From assembly GCA_002964805.2 (NCBI GenBank), contig PUDQ02000105.1, positions 186,001 through 250,000 on the forward strand: 64,000 nt of DNA. Direction: 5' to 3'. Both the position numbers and the translations under genes were made by a program. Below the pieces are notes generated by a model, which saw only the letters and a list, made by a program, of their open reading frames with translations, searched no databases and was not told where the DNA came from. Below are positions 22,562 to 35,139 of the stretch, in pieces. The first letter of the stretch is position 1. The number at the start of each line of letters is the position of its first letter. This stretch comes from Trametes villosa. Lineage: Eukaryota; Basidiomycota; Agaricomycetes; Polyporales; Polyporaceae.

Positions 22562-24744
22562 ATGGCGAACACGACGAGCGATACAGTCGCCAAACTCCTT
22601 GACGGAGACTCATTTACCCTCAGGAGACCATACGCGTCGGGCGAGGCGACCGGTGTACTAGTGAGTCAATGAATATGCACGCTTCTCGTATTCTTATGCT
22701 GAAGCCGTGATGGACAGATCCTCGCAGTCATATCGTGCATCTCCGCCTCCGCAGTGGCAGGACTTCTTCTGGCTATAGCAGTACGTCCTCACTGAAGAGC
22801 TGTACCAGGGGTGTGAGCTCATATTATTGCAGATATCTGCATTCAACACCCGCAAATCCACCTCGCAAAGCCTCTTCGTCCGGAGCCATGTCGCTGCGTA
22901 CTTCGTTTCCATGCTGTTATGCGAGGTCGTGCAGAGTACGCCCACATAACCTCCACCTGGTACCCCGAAAGCTATGCTAATAGCAATTCGCCGTAGCAAT
23001 TGGGTCTATTATGAACATCCGGTGGTATATGCAAATGGCAGTAACCTTTGAGCCATACTGCACAGCGCAAGGTATTTGCTTCAGCCAGAACGACGGTCGT
23101 GTGAGCAGGCACTCAATTCGCCCCAGGCGTTCTGAAGCACCTCTCCGACATCGGCACGGCATACTGGTGCGTCCCCCATCGAACTTACCCGTGGACCCTT
23201 CCCTTACAGTCTCTGTACCTTCCCCCGCAGGTCGTTGGTATGGAATACGTTCGCCCTCGGTAGACTTCCATAACGACTAACCCACTTGCTAGATCATCGC
23301 AACGAACACATTCTGGATCCTGTTCCTTCGCTGGAAACTCCGACGGGTCATACTCATCAGCGCCCTCGTTGGTGGCTGGTCGACCATCGGTGCTATTGTT
23401 AGCACTGGTCCCGGTCTCCTCCAGAAAACCGCGAGGGGTCCCTTCTGTGCGTATATTTAACTGCACGCGCTGTCGGGGACAAGGGTGGATATTGATCGTT
23501 GTACTGCATAGATGCCATCTCCGGATACTGGTGCTGGATCGCAGACGAGTATCCTGCGGAGCGCATCACGTAGGTCGCCCTCGCCGCGCGTCTTACGATG
23601 TTCAACTGACCCCATTCCAACATCGTTTAGGTTGGACTACATGATCGTGAGTATATGCGTACAAGATTAACTCCGGTGGATTCCTTATCGTTTCCGCGCA
23701 GATGTTTCTGTCGGCACTGCTCAGCTTCATAATGTATGTCCTGGTATTCCTTCGACTGCGAGGAAACATCATGCTGCACGGCTGGCATGTGTCGTTCCGC
23801 TTCGGCAAAGGAGTCACCGAATACTCCACAAGGAGCGTGGATTCGCACGCAGTCAGTGTGGCGAAGAACATGCTATTGTAAGTGCCCCAGCAAGCTTACA
23901 TGCATTCCGGCATTCTCATAGGCTCTTGTTGTTCTAGATATCCGGTACGTACGCCCGGGAAATCCAACAAGCGAGCATGCCGAATTTGGGCTGACTGGTG
24001 CTATAGGTAGTATATACTGTTCTCTTGCTGCCCATTGCAATCTCCCGCTTTGTCGAGTGGTCGGGTCATGAAGTACCGTACGCGGCGACAATAGTCTGGT
24101 ACGCCCTCTACGCATCTTTTGCTAACTGTAACCATTCTGACTGCCTCTCCAGCGATGCTATCTTCCTCCTTTCGGGTTCGTTATATCTGCCAACGACACC
24201 TCACATTGAGACATTAACGTGCTCACCTGCCCCACCAGGGCTCGTCAACGTCGTACTGTTCCTCACAACGCGCCGCGTCCTCCCCGTCAACAGCGTCATC
24301 CCCCGCTGGCTCACCCGCCGCCTCTTCCCAGCCTCCTCCCGCGCAAGCGACGTCGACAGCATATACTCGACCTCCTCCGCGTTCACCGACATCGAGAAGG
24401 TCATCTACGCCGAGAGCGCGCTCACGCGCACGAACTCGGCCAGCTCCGACGCGTCGTACACTGTCTCCACGCGCGCCCCGACGCAGTATCCCGAAACGCC
24501 CAGCTACTCTACCTCCCCTGGGAATGGCGCCGAGGGATACGATGGCACTTCGTTGGGCAGCGGTGCGCTGGAGCCGAATCGGAGGCCCGTATCAGAGATA
24601 CCGGTAGAGCCACTCGACATCCCGGCTCCCGCCTTCCAGAGGGTATCCGCGGCGTCCCCCACGATTTCGGTCTTCATCCCTACTGGCGCGTTTAGCCCTC
24701 CGTTTGCAGAGTTCCCAGATAGACCTCGACGGTCGGAGACTTGA
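22562..24744 (+). CDS. Git3/cAMP-receptor-like G-protein coupled receptor
   Basis: Predicted seven-transmembrane receptor of the fungal class related to Gpr1/Git3 and Dictyostelium cAMP receptors, likely at the plasma membrane and coupled to a G-alpha protein; the ligand cannot be read. Segments in order: ILAVISCISASAVAGLLLAI; HVAAYFVSMLLCEVVQ; IGSIMNIRWYMQMAVTFEPY; IIATNTFWILFLRWKLRR; VILISALVGGWSTIGAIV; YAISGYWCWIADEYPAE (this class's loop with GxWCWI); DYMIMFLSALLSFIMYVLVF; NMLLYPVVYTVLLLPIA; DAIFLLSGLVNVVLFL. The C-tail is long and Ser/Thr-rich (SIYSTSSAFTDIEKVIYAES). The gene has about 13 exons; exons of 7, 16 and 7 nt are needed to keep frame. Confidence 0.82.
23231..23237 (+). other. 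7 nt microexon (GTCGTTG) in the GPCR gene
   Basis: Joins TACTG to GTCGTTG to ATCATC, giving YWSLIIATNTFW. The flanking introns are 64 nt (23167-23230) and 55 nt (23238-23292), both GT-AG. Confidence 0.75.
23631..23646 (+). other. 16 nt microexon in the GPCR gene
   Basis: Encodes LDYMI (with a split Thr codon) between introns 23580-23630 (51 nt) and 23647-23701 (55 nt). The product ERITLDYMIMFLSALL continues the helix in frame. Confidence 0.75.
23938..23944 (+). other. 7 nt microexon (ATATCCG) in the GPCR gene
   Basis: Joins CTATT to ATATCCG to GTAGTA, giving LLYPVVYT, a motif typical of the seventh helices of this receptor class. Flanking introns are 60 nt (23878-23937) and 62 nt (23945-24006). 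Extending the exon upstream meets TAG in frame. Confidence 0.75.
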
Positions 24745-25348
24745 CAGGAAGCTGGGTCGTAGGATTCAGAGGCCTTCTTTCGTTGACGATACTCATGACT
24801 GCGATGAACTACCTTACATACTTCCCCTAATCTTTTACACCCTACGGTAGTTGTTATTTGTGTTGCAGGTGTGCGAAGTCGCGCTCTGGTAGTGTTGTAT
24901 CTGTGGCCTGTGTATTGATTTTGTTCTCTATATGCATCATGTACCTGGCAGCCATGTTGTATCTCGTAGCAGAAAGGCTCTCCTATGGAAGAGAAGTGTA
25001 CACTGCGAGACAGATAAGAACACATTCACATCGTGAGTGCAGTCTACCATAAACCTTGAACGAGCGTCGGATTCCGGGTCGGCTGTATACTATCTTACTT
25101 CAGTACTCAGCACCAAGACCCAAACTAGGACGTTCTTTGGAGTCCATGTGTGAAAACAAGCTTGCATTAAAGACGCATTCATTTTGCCAATTCCAGCGCT
25201 GTCCAGGTCCTCTAGTATAACGGTACCTACCACTCATACAGATATAACAACGTCCTTCCACGGTCACCCGCCCCCGCTGCCCCGCCGGCATCTAGCGCGC
25301 ACTCGCCCCCATACAGGTAAGTCAGACGCTGCCCATGACGCGCTGCAC
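24745..25348. other. Convergent 3' intergenic region
   Basis: About 600 bp between the stops of the GPCR gene and the UPF0662 gene. AT-richer than coding DNA; no gene or repeat identified. Confidence 0.45.
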
Positions 25349-28300
25349 CTATTCCTCTTCCTCCTCCGCGTCGTCGAGCTCCTCGTCCGAGGGGTCGTTG
25401 AACTCGTAGTCGTCGTCGTCCGCGTACTCCTCTTCCTCTGGGTCCTCCATAGACTCCTTGAGCTGTGCGAATAGACAAACATTGTCAGCTACGTCTGGCG
25501 CAACGCGACAGAGTAGAGAGACGCACCATCTCGAGGAGCTCGTGGCACTCGTTCAGATGGGCCATCACGATACCCTGCCCCTCGGGGATCGTCCCGTCCA
25601 CGCCCACGAACTTGCCCTCCTTGCGCATCGAGTCGATCTGGTGCAGCGCCAGTTGATACTACCAACACATGTCAGCCTCCGCTTCGCCTTCCTACTACAC
25701 CCCTGTACGCCGGGGAAAGGGGCGGAACACGTACCGGGTACAGGTCCCGCGGGCTAAAGGGCCCGCCGTACTTGAGCACCTCGTTCAGGCATTTCTTCAC
25801 CGTGGACAGCTTGTTCGCCTGTGGGATAGGGGCGTCAGCACGAGCATAAGCTACCGAGACGCCGCGGCCGCTCACGATGGGCATCAGTTCTTCGGATACC
25901 GGCTCGCTGCTCGACAGCAACCGGTAGATCAAACCATAACATCGCCGCAGAAGGTATAGCAGCACCTGGCCGAGGTACCGCACGTCAGAAACGCAGATTA
26001 GGGGGGATTGGCGGCGCACGCACGTATTGGCCTTCTGGCCGGTTCCCCTCGGCATCGACGAACTTGCCGTCCACGCGCATCTTGTCGATCTCCTGCAGGC
26101 TCAGGCTGTAGTTCCAGAGATCTGTCTCGCGCAGGCTCCACCGGTGCGTGAGGACAAGCTGCTCGAGCTCCTTCCGGATCTCGCTCAGCCGGTCGTAGAT
26201 CGGCCGTAGCGACGATGCGACGTTCTTCGATTCGTCCTGCGCTCGGATCTCCTGCACGATGTCGAAGCAGTCCTCCAGCAGGGAAGAGCATACGGCCTGC
26301 GATGCCGGCACCATGCCTCCTGGCCCCAGGAACTTCCCGTCTACCCGTTTGCTGCACCGACACGTTAGCCATTACCAGGAGTAAGCACGGACGGCACTCA
26401 CGAATCAATCCTCCGTAGCTCCTCCTGGATCGGCTTCAGCTCGGCCTTCACCCGGAGCCCCTCCTTGCCGTCCTTGGCATCCTTTTCGCGCGGGCCCTCC
26501 GGCTTCGGCGTACTCTCCCGCGTCGGCGTCTTCGACTCGCCCTCCGACGCCTCGCTGTCCTGGCTCGACGACCAGCTTTTGCCCTTAAGGTCCTCTAGCT
26601 TCTCCGCGTGCGCGTCCGCGGCGTCGACCTCCCGCGCAGTCTCCTTCGCTGCCAGCGCGACAAGCTGCCGTCGGATGTTTACTAGACGCTCGTGGATGGG
26701 GATGAGCTCTGGTGACAGCACGGATAGCGAGTCCTGCAGCTTGCGCAGGAGGTTGTCTGTGGAGCATGAAGTATCAGCGTCGCGTACACGTGATGCCCGG
26801 TCAAACGGTGGAGGACCTGGAAGTAGGGCTACCCTTCATTACCGCTCTAATAGTGGCCGCAGGAACGTGCGTATACTACAAGGATGGAGTTCGGAGAAGA
26901 CGCTGTGATCAGAACTCCGAGCACAGGCAGAATGTACGAAGGAAAGGCGGCACGGCGCACGAAGGGCCCGAGGCAAAGTAACAGGGGGTTGGCCACTCAC
27001 CGCATTCGTTGAGTTGCCGGTCGAGCAGCTTGGTCATCGCGGGTGGGTGCCTACCGCTCTCCATGTCGTGCTGCACGATATTTCTACGGGGCGGGAGTCA
27101 GCGATCGCGCACTGTGCGTGGAGCCCGGCAAGATGGCATAGGGGCTGAAACCGCGCGTGCGCATCAACAGCTGGTTCGCGGCAGAAGCGGATACCAGCTG
27201 ACGCCTGAAACGAACTATCGACAGTGATGGGGACCTGTAGTACGTACCGTAGCTCGGCTAGGCGCCGGTGGAACGGGTTGAGGTCGGATTCGTTGTAGAT
27301 CCCGGACTCGTCCATGTGGACGAGGATTTGCTGCGAACATACCGTCAGCATCACCAGTCTATCTAGGACGACGCTCTGCACGCAGGGCGTCGAGTACAGG
27401 CGCGGGAAGGTAATGAAAAAGGAGAGGTTCATCGCTGAGTGCGGGGGTATTCACGCCCGCCCCCTGTTTCCGACGCGCTTTTTATACGCGCTATCCGTGT
27501 CCAGACAGCACGCAATGTTCCGCGCCCTCCTGCGGGTGCGCGGCGGGAGCATCGGCCCCTCGCCCGTGCATCCGAGGTGCACAATGCCACAGAAGCCCTC
27601 TCGAACGCCAGCCGCCCAGCTGCGCGACATAATCTGGGCCGATTTGTCTTTCGCGTAGCGCAGATCGTAAGAATATGGTAATCGGACGCGCTCCGGAGTG
27701 CTCCCGCATGGGATTTTCGCTGCGTCCAAAAACTCCGGGTGACGTGATTGGGAGGTCCAAGCCTGTTCTCAAAGGCCTAGTGTGGCCTTTCGACCCAATC
27801 AAGCCACCTTATCTTGCAGCAGGCACGACGTCCGGAGGCTCGGAACGAGGTATGCCCGCCCAGGCGAGGGGAGGCTGTTGCGCAAACGGCAGAAGGCTGA
27901 ATGAGCGGCTTCCGAGCGTCATCGAGCGAAGTCCGACCCCACAAAAGGAGAGACGGCTACGGGATCCTGTCTGGGGCTCTGAAGATTTCACGGCGGCGAT
28001 TGTGTGCGCGATACGCACATATTGCCGCCGAGAAGGGGCGCAAACGATACACGACGAGCGAGAGTGCTCGCCGAACACCAGGACATGCGGAGGAAACCTG
28101 TGATGATGGGCGCGCTGACGAACGCTCGTATACCACCAAATAGGCATATTCCGCATGAGGCGTATTCGCCCATTCAGAGTGCGGGACGGCATTGAAATAA
28201 GATCTGGGCTGGTATCCAGTCCTGGGCCGAAGGCAACTCACACGAGGAGCATTGATGCATAGCACGCCTCAGAATACGCTTGGCAAGGCCCTTAGACTGA

Positions 28301-29451
28301 TCTCCTGTTACCAGCATACTCCTAGACAGGAGCCAGTCTGGTATCCCGACATATACGGGGGTTCAGTCTGCACCTCTCCAAGCTTGTTCCGGAGGGAAAT
28401 GCGAGCAATTGCTCCTCGCACCAGGGGCCTTCGCCCGTACCCCGCCGTGACACCGGAATAGCCTTGAACGGCCCAAAAACTGCTCTCATGTCGCCGACAT
28501 ATTCTGGACCGGAGCCAGCCTGGCAACCCCACTCACAAGGGTAAGTATTCCCTTCGTATGTGGGCTTCAAGCGGTGTTGGCAAACACAGCCGCTGTGACC
28601 AAACTATTCCGGTCCGGAACCTGCCTGGGGGCAGGAGGCCAGTTTCAGGCGCTCTCCAAGCCTATCCCGGAGGGGGATATGGGACAATGCCTCGTGTCGT
28701 CTGGCCTGGCAATAATGCACAAAAGCGCCATGGTACCGACTTTGTTATCGTATTAGTAGCTTTGCTAACCGGGACGCAAGGCCTGAACCAGGCTGGTAGC
28801 CAGACCGTTGCCAGAAGTCAAGTTCAGAAGCCTTGCAACCTGTTTCGGCGCAGAACATCGGCCAATACGGATCGTGCCGCGAGCGTTTCGCGTAGCCCAC
28901 GTTGCACATCTGCCTGGCGTCATAATTTGAAGGTGACTCACCCGCATACTGGCAATCTGGCTGTAGGTGGCGGGACATTCTCGCGTCCGGCCGATGGTGA
29001 GGTAGAAGAGGGAGAGGAGATTGAAAACGTCGGCGAGGGTCGTGTCGAGGCGGTTGTTGTACGTGGTGTGATCGTCGCGGACTTCATTCAGACGAGTGAC
29101 TAGAAGCAATTAGCGTGCCGAGGCCGATCATAAGCGCGAGCAAATTCGGGATTATGCAGTCGATGCAGTCGTGTTAACCACACGGATGAACGCAATGCGT
29201 GAGCATGGACATTGGCACGGACAAGCGTACACAGCGCACCTTGCTTCACAATCGCCTGGTAAAGCTGGTTCACATCCCCGGGCTTGATGAACTCGCCTCT
29301 GTTCTTCTTGAGCGCGGTTAAGCGATTCCGGATGCTAGCGGCGAAGGAACGGGTGCATCAGAACGCGTCCGGAGCAGCAGATGAGCGCAGGGCGATAGAC
29401 GAACTTGATGACGGACTCCAGGATAGGCAGCTCTGAGCGATGCCGAAACAT
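25349..29451 (-). CDS. UPF0662/DUF2408 family protein with a 1.6 kb intron
   Basis: Conserved fungal cytoplasmic protein family (yeast YPL260W, fission yeast C30C2.08); function unknown. Successive exons read LPILESVINIRNRLTALKKN, VTRLNEVRDDHTTYNNRLD, DVFNLLSLFYLTIGRTRECP, ATYSQIASMR, QILVHMDESGIYNESDLNPF, NIVQHDMESGRHPPAMTKLL, SVLSPELIPIHERLVNIRRQ, SSLLEDCFDIVQEIRAQDES and, near the end, SPRDLYPYQLALHQIDSMRK. The tail is acidic (DPSDEELDDAEEEEE). The repeated IPEGQ-type and HxxDxMRxxGKF blocks are typical of the family. IASMR and QILVHM are adjacent in the protein but separated by intron 27331-28941. The N-terminal exon is uncertain; the ATG at 29451 is a conservative choice. Confidence 0.8.
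27331..28941 (-). repeat. 1,611 bp intron of the UPF0662 gene, filled with diverged repeats
   Basis: Donor CGG|GTGAGT at 28941 and acceptor TTCGCAG at 27331 are both good. Neighbouring introns are about 45-75 nt. Two 27 nt copies beginning CTCTCCAAGC lie at 28374-28400 and 28652-28678 and differ at five sites, all transitions. Two 23 nt copies lie at 28501-28523 and 28606-28628 with four differences. A short CCAG(N)CTGG motif recurs at about 28210, 28335, 28515 and 28790. No transposase frame was recognised and I could not find clear terminal inverted repeats. Probably a decayed element inserted in an ordinary intron. Confidence 0.6.
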
Positions 29452-29859
29452 GAGGAGATCAGCCTGACGGGCGGTGGCTGCGAGCGGACTCGTGCCCACC
29501 TTCTTGAGCGACCGGTGCGGACATCGCGGCCAAACTTTGAATGTCGTTCCCTGCTGCGCTGATTCTGAGCGTATTCCGCGGTTGGCCCGGGCAAGATGGG
29601 CAGCGTCCGGGACGAGGAGGAGGGTGGCTCGAATGAGAGTGTTAAGGCAAGGTGCTTGAGCTGCAGTCCGGCTTTCCAAATCGTCAGTGGCCCCTCGGCC
29701 ACGTGCGGCCTTCCCCAAAGGGCATGGTTTCCCACGGCTGATACTTTATCAGTACTGTTCAGCGCCCTTGCCCAGAACAGCACAGCAGCTCGTGTTGCGC
29801 CTTCCTCCGTTCCACCCCCAACACACCCTCTGTCTCCCATCCAACGCACGACATCGACC
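29452..29859. promoter_or_regulatory. Divergent promoter region, UPF0662 and tropomyosin
   Basis: About 410 bp between the likely start of the UPF0662 gene and the tropomyosin start. An upstream exon of the UPF0662 gene may also lie here. No TATA box is evident. Confidence 0.4.
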
Positions 29860-30579
29860 ATGGACAAGATCAAGGAGGTGCGCCGCCCGCTGTCTGCTCG
29901 ATATCGTGCGCGTCAGACTCACCGGATCGCCAACACAGCGCCTCCAATCCCTCCGTGCTGAGGCGGACGCCGCAGTCGCGCGCGCAGAGGAGGCCGAGGG
30001 GAAGAACAAGAAGTACGAGCAGACGCTGCTCGAGAAGGACCAGGAGATCATCTCGCTCCAGCACAAGATCTCCGTGCTCGACGGCGACCTCGAGAAGACC
30101 GAGCAGAAGCTCGCCGATCTCAAGCACGCGCAGGAGGACGGCGAGCAGAGCCGGACCGCGAACGAGGGCCTCCAGCGGAAGATCCAGCTGCTCGAGGAGG
30201 AGCTCGACGCGGCGGACAAGAACCTCAAGGACGCCATGGACAAGTACGTAAATCAGCTCGCACCCGATTAGAGCCCGAACCGACGCGTCGCGCCCGCACC
30301 CCAGGCTGAGACAGGTCGATGTCAAGGCGGAGCACTTCGAGCGGCAGGTTACGCGTCTCGAGCAGGAGCGCGATCAGTGGGAGAAGAAGTACGAGGTACG
30401 TGAGGCGTTCATACTCTCTACAGAGTCCATTAGGACCGCTGCACGCATATCGCGGCTGTCCGATCACCAATCACGATGTACTGACCTTGATTGCTGCGCG
30501 TCTCCAGGAAGCGAACGAGAAATACCGCGAGTCCAAGAGGGAGCTCGACGAGCTTGTGGCAAGCATGGAGGGTCTCTAA
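29860..30579 (+). CDS. Tropomyosin
   Basis: Coiled-coil dimer that binds along actin filaments, stabilising actin cables and the cytokinetic ring. The first exon is MDKIKE, followed by a 66 nt intron, then RLQSLRAEADAAVARAEEAE and a continuous heptad pattern (QTLLEKDQEIISLQHKISVL, GDLEKTEQKLADLKHAQ, GLQRKIQLLEEELDAADKNL). Two short exons finish the coil (LRQVDVKAEHFERQVTRLEQ and YRESKRELDELVASMEGL). The spliced product is about 160 residues, the length of fission yeast Cdc8. The N-terminal Met-Asp and absence of prolines fit the family. Identification is firm. Confidence 0.93.
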
Positions 30580-30938
30580 TCCGCCGACACGCCTCAATGT
30601 ACTATACAAGACCTCCGTACCTCTGGCAGGGCACCGGCGGTCCACGCGCCTGTCGTACCGCTGCCGATCTACCGCGATGGTCTTCACGATCTCATACCTA
30701 GCACTTCATCTACCCTACGCGTCGTCGAACTGGTTAAGCATTCCGCATTCAAGCTGTGTATAGTGATCGCAATGGCAGAATGGTTTTAGTGGGATCTCGT
30801 GCTGCGAGCCCATCGAGCATATCATGAATATCTGACGATCGCGCTATATTGCTACATGCACCCTGACACACTGAAACATAACATCCGCTGCAGTCTCCCC
30901 AGATACACCCGCAACCCTCAACCCAAAACAATCGACTA
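30580..30938. other. Convergent 3' intergenic region
   Basis: About 360 bp between the tropomyosin and MsrB stops. It holds 3' UTRs; nothing else seen. Confidence 0.45.
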
Positions 30939-31723
30939 CTAGTTGTCCTTGCCCTCGGTGAAGTTCAAGGACACCGAGTTCACGCAATGACGTTCATCGG
31001 CTGTACAGCACCTAATCAATATCTGGGCCAGTGACTATATCGCCTCGAGACTCACTGGGGGTAGGGAAGCCTTCTCCCTTAAAGACATGGCCAAGGTGAC
31101 CCCCGCACGCCGTGCAGGTGATCTCAATGCGCGTCATGCCATACGAACGATCCTCGTGGCGGGTGACTGCCCCAGGAAGAGCTGTAGGAACATCACTCAG
31201 CCTCTTGCACGCGCATGTTCCACAGCTACACTTGCTTACCGTCGAAGAACGCGGGCCATCCACAACCGCTGTTAAATTTGGTCGCGCTCTTGTACAGCGG
31301 CGTGCCGCAGCCCGCGCAGGTGTATACACCCGGCTCAGAGAACTTGTCGTACTTCCCCGTCCCCGCGGGCTCCGTGCCCTTCTGCCGGAGGATCCTGAAC
31401 TGTTTGATCAAAGCCTGTCAGCGCTCGCCCTGCAACACATACAACAGGGGTTCGCGCACCTGCTCGGGGCTCAGGATAGCCCTCCACTCGCTGTCGCTCT
31501 TGTTCTTGCTGTCAGACATGGCTGGTAGTGTGGTGTGAAAGTGTCGCCTCGGAGTGCTGCTGCTAAAGTTCGATGCTGCCCGAACTTGGGTCGCCCGTGG
31601 CCCTCTTATATGCGCGCCGGATGTCACAAAGCTGTTCCTGAGACCGTTCGTGGTCCGCGGGGCGATGCACGAGTACAAGGTCGTCCGTGAGAGGGTGGCG
31701 ACGGGCGTGAAGGAGGAGGACAT
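30939..31723 (-). CDS. MXR2: Peptide methionine-R-sulfoxide reductase (MsrB)
   Basis: Reduces methionine-R-sulfoxide in proteins, repairing oxidative damage. The catalytic core is complete: [32 protein letters not shown] with the first CxxC zinc pair, [33 protein letters not shown] with the second CxxC pair, and the final exon [17 protein letters not shown] with the catalytic Cys. The start at 31723 gives a leader rich in Arg, Ser and Thr that looks like a mitochondrial presequence. An internal ATG at about 31519 (MSDSKNKSD) would give the cytosolic enzyme. Alternative starts could therefore produce two compartments' forms, which is inference. Confidence 0.93.
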
Positions 31724-32159
31724 CGCATTACGAGCTGCTCACTAATTCTTGCTCATCCGTCGCCCTTTCCCCACACTGCCGTGCACCCGCACGCGTCATC
31801 CCACGTGATGATATTGATCGCGCTCGGTCACAGACCGTCACAGCCTACTCAACGCCAACGCAAAACGTCCACCGAGGAGGCAAAATTCTGTGTACGTACA
31901 CGAACGCGGCTCAAGAGAGGCATTCATCCGCCTAACATATCGGTTGGCTCGTTGGCAGGATCACATTCGATATTATTCGAGATGAAAAGCGAAACATAAG
32001 CTAGCATTCAGATCGACCCCCGGACTCTAAGCCCCCGCGCACATCAGAGGAACATAAGCTGGACAATTACGCGACCATACTAAGCCGTCCTCGATTGCGA
32101 CATGGTTATAGTACTGATAGGCAGAGCTAAACAACAGCATTTTGTTCGCGGTCTACCGT
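31724..32159. other. Intergenic region, MsrB promoter and ATP1 3' flank
   Basis: About 435 bp between the MsrB start and the ATP1 stop, both genes on the minus strand. No other feature seen. Confidence 0.45.
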
Positions 32160-34377
<2,218 letters not shown>

Positions 34378-34555
34378 GGTGCGCTCGAGGGGGAGAAGGA
34401 AAGTGGGAGGGATGAAGTCGTTCGGCCGTAGGGACGACCCGGGTACCCAAACTTTGCCTTACATAACCCGCTTTCGGGCGCCGCCTCAATCCTCTGTTCC
34501 CCCGTCTTCCGAGCCTCCCCATCCCTCGCGGTCGTCGCCGTCGTCGCTGCCGGCC
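34378..34555. promoter_or_regulatory. Compact divergent promoter, ATP1 and mitochondrial bL21
   Basis: 178 bp between two start codons of nuclear genes for mitochondrial proteins. Both promoters and both 5' UTRs must lie here, so co-regulation is likely but not shown. Confidence 0.55.
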
Positions 34556-35062
34556 ATGGCTTCTCTCCTCAGACGTGAGTCCGCTGTGCTCGCCGTCCCC
34601 GCCGTGTCCGTGCTCACTCCCCCTGCAGCCACCGTGCGTGCGGTCGCCACCCGCGCGCTGCACACCCAGACAGCGCCCGCGTCCGTCCCCAGCGCGCTCT
34701 CCTTGATTCGCTCGCAGCCCTCGCACTACGTCGTCGCCAGCGTGGCCGGCAGAAAATACCTCCTCACGCCTCGCGACCTCCTCACCGTCCCGCGTCTCAA
34801 AGACGTAAAAGTCGGCGATGTCCTGAAGCTGTCCGACATCCACGAGCTGGGCTCGCGCGAATACACCGTCCGCGGTAGCCCGACCATCCCCCCGGAGCAG
34901 GTCCGCGTAGAGGCCACCGTCGTCGAGCACACCAAGGGCAAGATGGAGCACATCTTCAAGAAGAAGAGGAGAAAGGGGTACGAGAGGACGGTCAGGCACA
35001 AGCAGACGTACACCCGTCTGCGCATCGGGCCTATCGACATTGTAGAGAACGCCTCGTCATAG
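34556..35062 (+). CDS. MRPL21: Mitochondrial ribosomal protein bL21m
   Basis: Large-subunit protein of the mitochondrial ribosome. The first 60 or so residues are an Arg/Ala-rich presequence (MASLLRRESAVLAVPAVSVL). The L21 core follows: YVVASVAGRKYLLTPRDLLT, DVKVGDVLKLSDIHELGSRE, VRVEATVVEHTKGKMEHIFK and the signature KKRRKGYERTVRHKQTYTRL. A GTG codon upstream is in frame, but the ATG at 34556 has a good context and gives the usual length. The gene appears intronless. Confidence 0.94.
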   Translation: MASLLRRESAVLAVPAVSVLTPPAATVRAVATRALHTQTAPASVPSALSLIRSQPSHYVVASVAGRKYLLTPRDLLTVPRLKDVKVGDVLKLSDIHELGSREYTVRGSPTIPPEQVRVEATVVEHTKGKMEHIFKKKRRKGYERTVRHKQTYTRLRIGPIDIVENASS

Positions 35063-35139
35063 CATTGCATTGCGCGCATTCACCAGTCACCACGGATCTC
35101 ATAGCATACAGGCCATAGTACTAGTAGTGACGATCACCA

